Origin: Aestuariibacter salexigens DSM 15300 | GTDB lineage: Bacteria; Pseudomonadota; Gammaproteobacteria; Enterobacterales; Alteromonadaceae | Assembly: GCF_000429145.1 (NCBI RefSeq) | Contig: NZ_AUBH01000001.1 | Location: 620,001 to 684,000, forward strand | Direction of reading: 5' to 3' | DNA: 64,000 nt | Shown: one piece after another, positions 30,738-40,091 of the stretch | Position numbering within the stretch: the first letter of the stretch is position 1 | Layout: each line of letters begins with the position of its first letter | Notes under the pieces: generated by a model | Database searches by the model: none | Told to the model about the DNA's origin: nothing | Seen by the model: only the letters and a program-made list of their open reading frames with translations | Position numbers and translations under genes: made by a program

Positions 30738-31447
30738 CAACTACGCCAATGCTCTCAAATCAGCCCAGACATCACGTATCCACTCTCGCCAAGGTTCCGG
30801 ATGCGGTTTTTTTTGACCTCGATGGTACCTTATTGGATACAGCACCAGATCTCATTGCAGCCTTGGATCATGTATTGGCATCAGAAGGCCTGCCACGCAG
30901 TAACCATCAACAAGCTCGAGCCTTCGCTTCTCATGGCGCAATGGGTTTATTAACCTTCGGATTTGCTGAACATCTTGATAGATACGATGCTGAAGCATTA
31001 AGGCAGCGTTTTTTAGAGTATTATTCCGGGCATATTGCGCAACATACCCGTCTATTTACAGGTGTAGAGAATGCGTTGAAGACGCTCCGTGAGTGTGCAG
31101 TGCCATGGGGGATCATTACCAATAAACCAATAGGATTAACTGAAAAGTTACTCCCTCATTATGAGATCCTTAGCGAGTCAGTGGCGACGTTGGGAGGTGA
31201 TTCACTCGCACAGCGCAAACCTCATCCCGCTCCCCTTATTCATGCAGCGAAACAGATTGGCGTAGATCCCACTCGCTGTTGGTATGTTGGCGATGCAGAG
31301 AGAGATATGCAGGCTGCAAACCGAGCCGGCATGGTAAGCATTGTCGCGCACTGGGGCTATATTGGTCCAAACGATGATGTACACACCTGGCACGCCGATG
31401 CCATCATATCAGCCCCAGAACAGTTGACAGGTTATTGGCTGGTATAA
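30734..31447 (+). CDS. HAD-family phosphatase, MupP/phosphoglycolate phosphatase-like
   Basis: This 237-residue haloacid-dehalogenase hydrolase has nucleophile motif [10 protein letters not shown], motif II ITNKP, a conserved lysine in AQRKPHP and motif [15 protein letters not shown], plus a small helical cap. It overlaps ubiG by 4 bp. In Pseudomonas the phosphatase gene next to ubiG is mupP, whose product dephosphorylates N-acetylmuramic acid 6-phosphate in peptidoglycan recycling. That makes MupP the better guess by context, but phosphoglycolate phosphatase cannot be excluded from sequence alone. Some 25 residues of non-homologous N-terminus precede the fold. Confidence 0.85.
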   Translation: MTTTPMLSNQPRHHVSTLAKVPDAVFFDLDGTLLDTAPDLIAALDHVLASEGLPRSNHQQARAFASHGAMGLLTFGFAEHLDRYDAEALRQRFLEYYSGHIAQHTRLFTGVENALKTLRECAVPWGIITNKPIGLTEKLLPHYEILSESVATLGGDSLAQRKPHPAPLIHAAKQIGVDPTRCWYVGDAERDMQAANRAGMVSIVAHWGYIGPNDDVHTWHADAIISAPEQLTGYWLV

Positions 31448-31885
31448 GCTGTATGGCTAATCAATGCATTATTAATGCGTCTCTTTTCACCGGCTCATCT
31501 GCGTATAGATCTCTAAATAATAAAAATTTCGTGTTTAAAACAAATTTGTTTAATGGCGATTTTTTTAATGACAAGCATTGCAAACGTAAAAACCAATGCA
31601 TGCCAGAAACTATAACGTTAGGAGCTGCTAACCGCATAGCGCCATAGTATTTATTGTCGATCGAAACACCATATATTGGGTTGCATTACACCCAAAACCT
31701 CACTATCTTGTGTTTAGTTCTTGCGAGCCACCAAGGTCGATTTTTCACTTTGCATCAGTTTCGTAATGAACACCCGCAATGTTCAACAAAGCGTCAGGAG
31801 CTTCATCAAGAAGCATGGGAGAGGCCGGCGATCAGTTCATTGCACGCGCTAACTAAAAACAGAAAGAAAATACGGCATCACAATA
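31448..31885 (+). other. nrdA upstream region
   Basis: These 438 bases carry no credible gene; the frames present lack ribosome binding sites and family features. The region is A+T-rich to about 31660, then holds the NrdR pair at 31666-31713. A 170-base leader before nrdA follows. The palindrome AAACAAATTTGTTT lies at 31538-31551. Confidence 0.5.
31666..31713 (+). promoter_or_regulatory. tandem NrdR boxes upstream of nrdA
   Basis: Box 1, ACACCATATATTGGGT (31666-31681), fits the NrdR consensus acaCwAtATaTwGwgt at nearly every position. Box 2, CCTCACTATCTTGTGT (31698-31713), is a weaker match in the same orientation. They start 32 bp apart, about three helical turns, which is the spacing NrdR pairs show. 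NrdR would repress nrdAB when dATP is high. Confidence 0.75.
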
Positions 31886-34216
31886 ATGAACAATAATATT
31901 CTGGTTACTAAGCGTTCCGGCCAACAGGAACCTATCGATCTTGATAAAATTCATAAAGTCATCACATGGGCAGCCAAAGACCTGAACAACGTCTCTGTTT
32001 CTCAGGTCGAGTTGCGAGCACACATTCAATTCTACGATGGCATAAAAACGTCAGACATTCATGAAACGCTGATTAAATCAGCGGCAGACCTCATTTCTAC
32101 TGAGTCTCCAGATTATCAGTATCTGGCAGCGCGCCTGGCAATCTTCCATTTACGTAAAAAAGCGTTTGGTAAATTCGAACCACCTGCACTCTTCGAGCAC
32201 GTCAGAAGCATGGTCGAGAAAGGCAAGTATGACGAACACTTACTTGCAGACTACAGCCAGGACGAATTTGAGCAGATGGAAGAGATGCTCGATCACTGGC
32301 GCGATATGAACTTCAGCTATGCTGCGGTCAAACAACTGGAAGGGAAATACCTGGTACAAAACCGCGTTACGGGTGAGATTTACGAAAGTGCGCAGTTCTT
32401 ATACATCCTTGTTGCTGCATGCCTGTTTGCAAATTATCCGAAAGCGACACGGCTGGATTATATTCGTCGATTTTATGATGCCGTATCGACGTTTAAATTG
32501 TCTCTGCCTACGCCTATCATGGCCGGCGTGCGCACTCCCACAAGACAATTCAGCTCGTGTGTATTGATCGAGACCGGAGATAGTCTTGACTCTATCAACG
32601 CCACTGCCAGCGCCATCGTTAAGTATGTCAGCCAGCGTGCGGGTATTGGCATAAATGCCGGACGCATCCGCGCATTAGGCAGTCCTATCCGTGGTGGCGA
32701 GGCCTATCACACAGGCTGCTTACCTTTCTATAAATACTTCCAGACTGCTGTAAAAAGCTGTTCTCAGGGCGGCGTGCGCGGTGGTGCTGCAACGCTATTC
32801 TACCCGGCATGGCATCTTGAAGTTGAATCTCTCCTGGTGTTGAAAAATAACCGCGGTGTTGAAGAAAACCGCGTGCGCCACATGGATTACGGCGTGCAGT
32901 TTAACAAACTGATGTATACAAGGTTGATTAAAGACCAGCACATCACCTTGTTCAGCCCGTCGGACGTACCCGGTTTATACGATGCGTTCTTCGCCGATCA
33001 GGACAAGTTTGAAGAGCTGTATGTCAAGTATGAAAACGACGATAGTATCCGTAAAAAGCAGATCAAAGCGATTGAACTTTTCAGTCTGTTCATGCAAGAG
33101 CGCGCCAGCACTGGACGTATTTACCTGCAGAATGTTGACCACTGTAATACCCACAGCCCATTCAATCCGGAAGTTGCTCCGGTCAGACAAAGCAATTTGT
33201 GTCTTGAAATCGCGCTACCAACTAAACCGTTGGAGCACGTAAACGACGAAAATGGTGAGATTGCGCTTTGTACCCTATCTGCGTTCAACCTTGGCGCGAT
33301 CAAAAGCCTGGACGAATTCGAGGAATTATCAGACTTGGCGGTGAGAGCGCTGGACAGTCTGTTGGATTATCAGGACTACCCTGTTCCGGCGGCTTATAAC
33401 GCGACAATGAACCGCCGCACACTGGGTATTGGGGTAATTAACTTTGCCTATTATCTGGCGAAAAATGGTGTGCGTTATTCGGATTTCAGTGCCAACGGTT
33501 TGATCCACAGAACATTTGAGGCGATGCAATATTATCTGCTCAAAGCGTCGAATAATCTGGCCAAAGAAAAAGGCGCTTGTCCTAAGTTTAATGAAACGAC
33601 CTATTCACAGGGCATCCTGCCTATAGACACCTATAAGAAGGATCTCGATAGTGTCTGTAATGAACCTCTGCACTATGACTGGGAAGCACTGCGTAAAGAC
33701 ATCGTCGAACACGGCCTGCGTAACAGTACTCTGTCGGCCCTGATGCCGTCTGAGACCTCTTCTCAGATTTCTAATGCAACCAATGGTATAGAGCCGCCGC
33801 GCGGTCATATCAGCGTTAAATCCAGTAAAGATGGCGTATTAAAACAGGTAGTGCCTGAATATGAACGTCTTAAGGATGCATACGAGCTGTTGTGGGATAT
33901 TCCTTCTAACGATGGATATTTGCAGTTGGTGGGGATCATGCAGAAGTTCATTGACCAGACCATCTCTGCCAACACCAGTTATGATCCCAGCAAGTATGAA
34001 GGCGGTAAAGTACCAATGAAGTTGCTTATCAAAGACTTGCTAACGACCTATAAACTTGGGGTCAAAACCTTGTACTACCACAACACCCGTGATGGTGCGA
34101 ACGATTCCAGTACTCAACAGGCTGAATCTAAAGGCGCAGAAAAGCCCTCCGCTCAGGCACAGGAAGTGGTCATGGCAGAGGACGATGATTGCGCCGGCGG
34201 TGCCTGTAAAATCTAA
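31886..34216 (+). CDS. nrdA: class Ia ribonucleoside-diphosphate reductase subunit alpha
   Basis: NrdA reduces ribonucleoside diphosphates to deoxyribonucleotides with the NrdB tyrosyl radical. The 776-residue protein has an N-terminal ATP-cone (LVTKRSGQQEPIDLDKI) for dATP control. Active-site cysteines are in FSSCVLIE, NLCLEIALPT and ALCTLSAFN. The C-terminal shuttle pair is in DDCAGGACKI. It is preceded by two NrdR boxes and followed by nrdB after a 70-bp gap with a hairpin. Confidence 0.97.
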   Translation: MNNNILVTKRSGQQEPIDLDKIHKVITWAAKDLNNVSVSQVELRAHIQFYDGIKTSDIHETLIKSAADLISTESPDYQYLAARLAIFHLRKKAFGKFEPPALFEHVRSMVEKGKYDEHLLADYSQDEFEQMEEMLDHWRDMNFSYAAVKQLEGKYLVQNRVTGEIYESAQFLYILVAACLFANYPKATRLDYIRRFYDAVSTFKLSLPTPIMAGVRTPTRQFSSCVLIETGDSLDSINATASAIVKYVSQRAGIGINAGRIRALGSPIRGGEAYHTGCLPFYKYFQTAVKSCSQGGVRGGAATLFYPAWHLEVESLLVLKNNRGVEENRVRHMDYGVQFNKLMYTRLIKDQHITLFSPSDVPGLYDAFFADQDKFEELYVKYENDDSIRKKQIKAIELFSLFMQERASTGRIYLQNVDHCNTHSPFNPEVAPVRQSNLCLEIALPTKPLEHVNDENGEIALCTLSAFNLGAIKSLDEFEELSDLAVRALDSLLDYQDYPVPAAYNATMNRRTLGIGVINFAYYLAKNGVRYSDFSANGLIHRTFEAMQYYLLKASNNLAKEKGACPKFNETTYSQGILPIDTYKKDLDSVCNEPLHYDWEALRKDIVEHGLRNSTLSALMPSETSSQISNATNGIEPPRGHISVKSSKDGVLKQVVPEYERLKDAYELLWDIPSNDGYLQLVGIMQKFIDQTISANTSYDPSKYEGGKVPMKLLIKDLLTTYKLGVKTLYYHNTRDGANDSSTQQAESKGAEKPSAQAQEVVMAEDDDCAGGACKI

Positions 34217-34225
34217 TAAAATATG

Positions 34226-34245
34226 GCCAGTGAATTATCACTGGC
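34226..34245 (+). other. stem-loop between nrdA and nrdB
   Basis: GCCAGTGA (34226-34233) and TCACTGGC (34238-34245) make a perfect 8-bp stem with a 4-base loop, 10 bp beyond the nrdA stop. TTTTT follows only after eight more bases, so it is probably a weak attenuator or RNA-stability element within the operon. Confidence 0.5.
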
Positions 34246-34286
34246 TACGCCCTTTTTATAACGGTTTGAGAAGTGTTTAACGAACT

Positions 34287-35417
34287 ATGAAATACACGAC
34301 GTTTAATCAGCACACTGTTGATACTATGGCAGAACCCATGTTTTTCGGTAACCCGGTAAACGTGGCCCGTTATGACCAACAAAAGCATTCAGTGTTTGAA
34401 AAGCTTATCGAAAAACAAATCAGCTTTTTCTGGAGACCGGAAGAAGTTGACGTTAGCAAGGATCGTGTTGACTTCCAAAAGCTCAGCGACACCGAGAAGC
34501 ATATCTTCATCTCAAACCTGAAATACCAGACGCTGCTGGATTCAGTTCAGGGACGAAGCCCGAATATTGCATTTTTGCCAATTATTTCGTTACCTGAGCT
34601 GGAAACATGGGTAGAAACCTGGTCGTTTTTTGAGACCATACACTCTCGCTCATACACCCATATTCTCCGAAATCTATTTACTGACCCTAGCCATGTATTT
34701 GAAGACATCGTGGTAAACGATGAAATCAAACGACGCGCGTCGGACATTTCTCGCTATTATGACGATCTGATCTTCGCCACCCAACTATGGCAAACTCAGG
34801 GAGAAGGTGTTCATGTGGTCAATGGAGAGCAGCATGTCATCAACTTACGTGAGTTGAAGAAAAAGCTGTATCTGTGCATGAACTCGGTTAACGCACTGGA
34901 AGCGATTCGTTTTTATGTGTCTTTTGCCTGCACATTTGCTTTCGCCGAGCGCGAGCTTATGGAAGGAAATTCAAAGATAATTCGCCTGATCGCCCGTGAT
35001 GAAAACCTGCATTTGACGTCAACTCAGCACATCTTGAATCTTTGGATCAAAGGCAAAGATGACCCTGAAATGGCTGAAATCGCTGAAGAATGTAAGGCAG
35101 AAGCAGAGCAGATTTTTGTCTCAGCAGTCGAGCAGGAAAAGCAATGGGCCAGCTATCTGTTCCAGAATGGTTCAATGATTGGCCTAAACAAAGACATTTT
35201 ATGTCAATACATTGAGTTCATCGCTAACCAGCGCATGGCGGTTATTGGTATGTCACCAAAATACGACGTGTCCAATAACCCACTGCCCTGGATGAACAAT
35301 TACCTGCACTCAGACAATGTTCAGGTTGCCCCACAAGAGTCAGAGATCAGCTCTTATCTGGTTGGTCAGATTGATGCAGAAGTGAGCGCCGAAGAATTTG
35401 GTGACTTTGATCTGTGA
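34287..35417 (+). CDS. nrdB: class Ia ribonucleoside-diphosphate reductase subunit beta
   Basis: NrdB houses the diiron-tyrosyl radical cofactor. The 376-residue protein matches E. coli length. The radical tyrosine is in [12 protein letters not shown]. Iron-ligand helices include [28 protein letters not shown] and [14 protein letters not shown]. The C-terminal tail that docks on NrdA ends in EFGDFDL. It overlaps yfaE by 4 bp. Confidence 0.97.
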   Translation: MKYTTFNQHTVDTMAEPMFFGNPVNVARYDQQKHSVFEKLIEKQISFFWRPEEVDVSKDRVDFQKLSDTEKHIFISNLKYQTLLDSVQGRSPNIAFLPIISLPELETWVETWSFFETIHSRSYTHILRNLFTDPSHVFEDIVVNDEIKRRASDISRYYDDLIFATQLWQTQGEGVHVVNGEQHVINLRELKKKLYLCMNSVNALEAIRFYVSFACTFAFAERELMEGNSKIIRLIARDENLHLTSTQHILNLWIKGKDDPEMAEIAEECKAEAEQIFVSAVEQEKQWASYLFQNGSMIGLNKDILCQYIEFIANQRMAVIGMSPKYDVSNNPLPWMNNYLHSDNVQVAPQESEISSYLVGQIDAEVSAEEFGDFDL

Positions 35418-35686
35418 GTGACGATTCAACGTCACCCTTTCTGATTGAGGTAAATGAATACCCTGCGTTCCAACATCAACAGGACAAAACCGTCCTGGAG
35501 GTGTTGGAGTCGCATGATGTTGAAGTGCATTATCATTGCCGAGAAGGCTTCTGCGGCGCATGCCGCACCAAACTTATTGAAGGTGACGTGCGCTATACCA
35601 CAGATCCGCTGGCGTTTATCGATGATGACGAAGTGTTGCCTTGCTGTTGTGTACCCACATCAAATATAAAGTTGCAGACCTACTGA
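35414..35686 (+). CDS. yfaE: 2Fe-2S ferredoxin YfaE, maintenance of the NrdB diiron cofactor
   Basis: This 90-residue plant-type ferredoxin has cluster ligands in [12 protein letters not shown] and a distal CCCVP. It starts with GTG overlapping the nrdB stop, so it is translated with the reductase. In E. coli YfaE supplies electrons to rebuild the NrdB diiron-tyrosyl cofactor. It converges with purC, 6 bp away. Confidence 0.93.
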   Translation: MSDDSTSPFLIEVNEYPAFQHQQDKTVLEVLESHDVEVHYHCREGFCGACRTKLIEGDVRYTTDPLAFIDDDEVLPCCCVPTSNIKLQTY

Positions 35687-35692
35687 CGCCGT

Positions 35693-36796
35693 TTAGCGGA
35701 TCAGCCCATAGCCTGTGTGTAATGTGTCGATGATGTCTTGCCTTGGATTATCCGATAATGAAAGCGGCTTTCCAGTAATCTTCTCAGCCATGCCGGTATA
35801 GGTTTTAGAGACACTCATTAGCATATCAAGCGGCAGTGCTGTGTTTGCAGCCAGTGTTTCTCTTTCATCCATGCGCTCTTTATTCAGCAGCACATCGGCG
35901 TCCGGCACATAAGACAACAATGCCTGTCTGAAACCCTCTTTGGAGTTTTCAACTACCCTGCCCTGTGCATAGGCATCAGCGTCCCACATGCGTGACGAAT
36001 CGGGTGTACCGACTTCATCCATATAAATCATTTTGGCGTTGCCGTCATGGTCTTTGACATAGCCAAATTCAAATTTAGTATCAACAAATATCTGCTTAAC
36101 CTTGGCCAGTTCATCATTGATAAGATCGAAGCCCTGCTTTAATAACGACTCATAATGTGCAACATCATCCTGTTGGCGGAAACCAAACTGGTCGTAATAA
36201 TCGTTAACGGTCTGTCTGGCGACGTTAACGTCATCAGCTTCAGGAACACCGGGAATACCGGACAGGATCCCTTTGGTCGATGGGGTAAATAGTACGTCTG
36301 GCAGGCGCTGATCTTTTTGCAGTCCATCGGGCAGTGCATTACCGCAGAAGACCCGTTCTCCTTTTGCGTAATCTCGCCACATAGAGCCGGTAATATACTG
36401 ACGGCAAATTGCTTCGATCATGATGGGCTGGGCTTTTTGTACAATCCACACCAGCGGATGAGGGATATCGAGGATATGGCTGTCGGCCAGACCGTGTTGT
36501 TTAAATAGTGAAAACCAGTGGCTGGAAATACTGTTAAGTGCGGCCCCCTTTCCAGGAACCCCTTGTAAACCGCCCTCGGCATGCCAGATACAATCGAACG
36601 CGGACAATCTGTCACTGATAACCATGATGGCCAGCGGCGTATCGTCAGGAACTGCATATCCCTTCTGCTTAATCAATCGTTGACTATCTGTAGCGGACAG
36701 CCAGTAAACCGCCCGTACCTTGCCGCTATGGATCTTTTTATCCGTTTTTATAGGCAAATCATCATTGATGCTTAACACTGAATCAGCGTATGACAT
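35693..36796 (-). CDS. purC: phosphoribosylaminoimidazole-succinocarboxamide synthase, long form
   Basis: The enzyme joins CAIR and aspartate to make SAICAR in purine synthesis. At 367 residues it is the longer form seen in marine gammaproteobacteria, not the about 237-residue E. coli type. Visible motifs are [13 protein letters not shown] near the start, [16 protein letters not shown], the central [13 protein letters not shown] and [16 protein letters not shown]. It lies downstream of dapA-bamC, the place of purC in E. coli. Confidence 0.93.
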   Translation of the reverse strand: MSYADSVLSINDDLPIKTDKKIHSGKVRAVYWLSATDSQRLIKQKGYAVPDDTPLAIMVISDRLSAFDCIWHAEGGLQGVPGKGAALNSISSHWFSLFKQHGLADSHILDIPHPLVWIVQKAQPIMIEAICRQYITGSMWRDYAKGERVFCGNALPDGLQKDQRLPDVLFTPSTKGILSGIPGVPEADDVNVARQTVNDYYDQFGFRQQDDVAHYESLLKQGFDLINDELAKVKQIFVDTKFEFGYVKDHDGNAKMIYMDEVGTPDSSRMWDADAYAQGRVVENSKEGFRQALLSYVPDADVLLNKERMDERETLAANTALPLDMLMSVSKTYTGMAEKITGKPLSLSDNPRQDIIDTLHTGYGLIR

Positions 36797-36857
36797 GTCT
36801 TTTTCTCATAAAGTGACGCTTTGCGTAACGTCGACAATGTTAATAACGGGTCGGTAA

Positions 36858-37961
36858 TCAGATATCTAAATCATCCTGCGCCATAACCTGTGCGAATGAA
36901 TCAAACAGTGCCGTCACACGCTTTACATCGAAAGGCTCATTCTCGTTATCACGCAGCGTGATTGCCGTTTTTTCGCCCAATTCGCTGACTTGCATGCGAT
37001 AGTCATCTTTATCAAGTGCCAGACCGCTTTTGTCACTCCATAGGCTTGACCACCAGCCTTCATCATCACCGCCATACTGAACAAACAATAAGCCGTTAGA
37101 TTTATCCAAATCTTTCACATCAAAGCCGAGCTTACGGAGCACGAGCAAAAATCGTGGCCAGGCAATATCGTAATCCGCATCAACCACAAACGCAGGGTGA
37201 CCATCAGCATCGAAACCTAATTCCATGTCGAGTCCCTGACGGATCATGCGAATGCGTTTGGCATCAGCGACACGAATTTGGTATTCGTAGTGGCCAATGA
37301 TTTTATTCAGAATACCGACCTCTTCAGTTCGCGACTGCACACCCTGAATATCATTGACGATGTTATTGTCGATGGTCTCAAGATAATCGATCAGATTGGC
37401 ATGCAAAGACGCAGAACGGCCATGTGGTTTCATATCGAGCTTAAACTCAAACCGTTTCCCTATTTCTCGCACGGAACTGTTCAATTCATACCATTTACTG
37501 TCGATATCATCCTGTTCAATAATCCAGTCGGTAACTAAAAGTTGTTCATCCTTATCAAATGAATGTACACCAACGCCCAAGTCATCCAGATAGTTGATTA
37601 AGGCGTTCCAGATCGTGCTATCCAAAGACTGACTATCGTCTACCTGGTCAAAGTTAACCACCGCCTGTTTCGAACCTTCCTGAACATGTGAGCCGGATAC
37701 GATAGGCAAAATCAATGCTGGAGAACGAACAGGCAGTTTGTTTCCTAATAAATCACTGGGCGCATTATCGCCCACCTCAGGCAAACGATAGGCATTGGAG
37801 AACTGTGGAGTATCGAGCTCTTCTGGTACCTGGAACCGTGACTGCTCTTGTTCATTCAAATAGTCAAAATCACCAGAGGCAGCGACTCGATCCTGCTGTG
37901 ACGCACATCCGCTTAATACCATTACCACAGTGGCACACGCCACTAAACCGTATTGCTTCAT
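36858..37961 (-). CDS. bamC: outer-membrane assembly lipoprotein BamC (NlpB)
   Basis: BamC is a lipoprotein of the BAM complex that inserts beta-barrels. The 367-residue precursor has lipobox VLSGC with C19 lipidated, an unstructured N-terminal stretch that binds BamD (FDYLNEQEQSRFQVPEEL), and two helix-grip domains separated near residue 235. It lies 11 bp after dapA, as in E. coli. Confidence 0.92.
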   Translation of the reverse strand: MKQYGLVACATVVMVLSGCASQQDRVAASGDFDYLNEQEQSRFQVPEELDTPQFSNAYRLPEVGDNAPSDLLGNKLPVRSPALILPIVSGSHVQEGSKQAVVNFDQVDDSQSLDSTIWNALINYLDDLGVGVHSFDKDEQLLVTDWIIEQDDIDSKWYELNSSVREIGKRFEFKLDMKPHGRSASLHANLIDYLETIDNNIVNDIQGVQSRTEEVGILNKIIGHYEYQIRVADAKRIRMIRQGLDMELGFDADGHPAFVVDADYDIAWPRFLLVLRKLGFDVKDLDKSNGLLFVQYGGDDEGWWSSLWSDKSGLALDKDDYRMQVSELGEKTAITLRDNENEPFDVKRVTALFDSFAQVMAQDDLDI

Positions 37962-37972
37962 CTATATTCCTA

Positions 37973-38854
37973 CTAAATTAATGCACACGCTCGCATGATG
38001 CTTTCGAGTTCATTCTGACTGTCAAGTTCCGCCTGTACCATTGGCAAACGAAGAAAATCGCTTTCAATCAGGCCCATTTTATACAATGCCCATTTTGGCA
38101 TAACGGGATTGGGTTCGATGAACAAGCCTTTATGTAATGCTGCAAGCTGTTGATCAAGATGGCGAGCTTCATCGAACTGCCCTGCTGCAGCCAATTCACA
38201 CATCTGGGCCATGGCATTGGGTACAACATTCGCTGTAACGGAAATTACGCCGTGACCACCAGAGGCTAAAAATTCACAAGAGGTGGGATCATCACCGCTT
38301 AAATACACAAAGTCTTGGTCTGCAATCAGTGCGCGCATCTGTGCTAAACGTCTGAGATCACCGGTCGCGTCCTTTATGCCCACAATATTGGGGTGTTGGG
38401 CCAGTATTTTTACTGTTTCGGGTTGCATGTCTGCAACTGTACGTCCGGGAACGTTATAAAGTACAACCGGCAGGTCTGTGGCTTCTGCGATTGCCGTAAA
38501 ATGTGCAATCATGCCGCGCTGCTGCGGCTTATTGTAATACGGAACAACGCTTAAAAACCCATTTACCCCGGTATCAGCCATCTGTTGGCTGAGAAAAATC
38601 GCTTCATCAGTTGAATTGGCGCCACTGCCGGCAATCACCGGAATGCGGTTATCAGCATACTCAACAATTTTACTCACGACATTGACGTGCTCATCAAAAG
38701 GTAGTGTGGCGGATTCGCCTGTCGTGCCGACTGCAACCAGTCCATGGCTGCCCTGTTCGAGATGAAAATCGACCAGACGCTTGAGCGATCCGTAATCAAC
38801 CTCGCCATTGGCGTGCATTGGTGTGATCAATGCAACGAAACTACCTTTGAACAT
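37973..38854 (-). CDS. dapA: 4-hydroxy-tetrahydrodipicolinate synthase
   Basis: DapA condenses pyruvate and aspartate semialdehyde at the entry to lysine and diaminopimelate. The 293-residue TIM barrel has GTTGES with T44-T45, Y133 (VLYNVPGRT) and Schiff-base K161 (VGIKDATG), the E. coli numbering. It is first in the dapA-bamC-purC run and divergent from gcvR. I saw no lysine riboswitch upstream. Confidence 0.97.
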   Translation of the reverse strand: MFKGSFVALITPMHANGEVDYGSLKRLVDFHLEQGSHGLVAVGTTGESATLPFDEHVNVVSKIVEYADNRIPVIAGSGANSTDEAIFLSQQMADTGVNGFLSVVPYYNKPQQRGMIAHFTAIAEATDLPVVLYNVPGRTVADMQPETVKILAQHPNIVGIKDATGDLRRLAQMRALIADQDFVYLSGDDPTSCEFLASGGHGVISVTANVVPNAMAQMCELAAAGQFDEARHLDQQLAALHKGLFIEPNPVMPKWALYKMGLIESDFLRLPMVQAELDSQNELESIMRACALI

Positions 38855-39055
38855 GCCTTCTCCGTATTAAAAAACGCGCCTTATGGTAATGAGCAAGGTG
38901 CACAAACACAAGGACAGAAGTGACTTTATCTGTGTGCTGGTGAACTCCACCTTCATCGCAACAAATTTGTCACATTGAGTTTGCCCGTTGCACCCACATA
39001 TTGCAGGGGTGTGATATTATGCCGCGCGTTGCGCAACAACCGAATTGGAGATGGA

Positions 39056-39616
39056 ATGCAAACCCAACTTATCATGTCGATAATGGGAACAGATCGCCCT
39101 GGAGCGCTGAGTAGTATTGCGAGCGCTGTCAGCGATTTGGGATGCAGCATCCTGGATAGCAGACAGGCAATTTATGGTCAGGATTTTTCTGTAACGATGA
39201 TATTGGAAGGTTCACACAGTGCGATCACCCGCGCAGAGTTAACCCTGCCGTCTGTTTGTCACTCGCTTGATCTGCTGGCAATGATGAAACGTACCAGCCA
39301 ACACAGCAAGCAAAACCTTGACCACCTCCTTGACGTTGAATTTAGCGGACGGGACGCGGTTGGTTTGCTTAAAACAATGACACAGTTTTTTTCCGACCGT
39401 GACGTGTCCATCAGTGCACTGCGCCAGAAAGCCTACGCTGATGAAACCCATGGCGTCGCTATGCGCTGTAAGTTAGTAGTAAACGCAGCTGATAGCTGTG
39501 ATATCGAAGCGCTCCAGCAAGATTTTGCCGAATTACTTGAAGCCCATGGGCTGGTTGGAAAAATTGTCGATAAACAACAAAAGGAAAACCATGAAAACAC
39601 TTCAGACTGGGGATAA
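39056..39616 (+). CDS. gcvR: glycine cleavage system transcriptional repressor GcvR
   Basis: This 186-residue protein has two ACT domains (MSIMGTDRPGALSSIASAVSDLGCSI and, from about 94, FSGRDAVGLLKTM). In E. coli it binds GcvA and blocks activation of gcvTHP when glycine is low. I start it at the ATG at 39056, preceded by GGAG at 39047-39050; a longer upstream frame lacks support. It is divergent from dapA and overlaps bcp by 26 bp. Confidence 0.92.
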   Translation: MQTQLIMSIMGTDRPGALSSIASAVSDLGCSILDSRQAIYGQDFSVTMILEGSHSAITRAELTLPSVCHSLDLLAMMKRTSQHSKQNLDHLLDVEFSGRDAVGLLKTMTQFFSDRDVSISALRQKAYADETHGVAMRCKLVVNAADSCDIEALQQDFAELLEAHGLVGKIVDKQQKENHENTSDWG

Positions 39617-40055
39617 GGCTCCCGCTTTTGCGTTACCAAATCAAGATGGCGAGATCGTTAAGTTGAGCGATTTAGCCGGAAAGAAGGTGTTGGTTTATTT
39701 CTACCCTAAAGCCATGACTCCTGGGTGTACAGTGCAGGCCCAGTGTTTGCGTGACAGCAAATCAGAGCTGGACAGCCAAAATGTCGTGGTATTGGGGGTA
39801 AGCCCTGATCCCGTTAAACGTTTGCCAAAGTTTATTGAAAAAGAACAATTGAATTTTACCCTGCTTTCAGACGAGGACCACCAGGTGGCAGAACAGTTTG
39901 GGGTCTGGGGACCAAAAAAATTCATGGGCAAAGAATACGATGGTATCCATCGCATCAGTTTTCTGATTGATGAACAGGGTAATATCGAACACGTATTCAA
40001 TAAGTTTAAAACCAAAGATCACCATCAGGTGGTAATCGATTATCTTAACGCTTAA
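39591..40055 (+). CDS. bcp: thioredoxin-dependent peroxiredoxin Bcp (PrxQ)
   Basis: Bcp reduces hydroperoxides with thioredoxin. The ATG at 39591, after AAGGAAAACC, gives 154 residues; it lies inside the end of gcvR. The peroxidatic cysteine is C46 in TPGCTVQ. The resolving-position cysteine is C52, so the spacing is CX5C rather than the CX4C of E. coli Bcp. The order gcvR-bcp-perM follows E. coli. Confidence 0.95.
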   Translation: MKTLQTGDKAPAFALPNQDGEIVKLSDLAGKKVLVYFYPKAMTPGCTVQAQCLRDSKSELDSQNVVVLGVSPDPVKRLPKFIEKEQLNFTLLSDEDHQVAEQFGVWGPKKFMGKEYDGIHRISFLIDEQGNIEHVFNKFKTKDHHQVVIDYLNA

Positions 40056-40060
40056 TCGTG

Positions 40061-40087
40061 AAAAAGCGGGTCAGTGACCCGCGTTTG
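40061..40087 (-). terminator. terminator shared by bcp and perM
   Basis: GCGGGTCA and TGACCCGC (40066-40082) are complementary with almost no loop, so about 7 bp would pair. AAAAA to the left gives a T-run for perM transcripts on the minus strand; toward bcp the tail is only GTTTGT. Confidence 0.7.
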
Positions 40088-40091
40088 TACT

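Noticed and set aside
31538-31551. Palindrome AAACAAATTTGTTT upstream of nrdA
   Set aside because: A short A+T-only palindrome in an A+T-rich stretch is likely by chance; no family site recognised.
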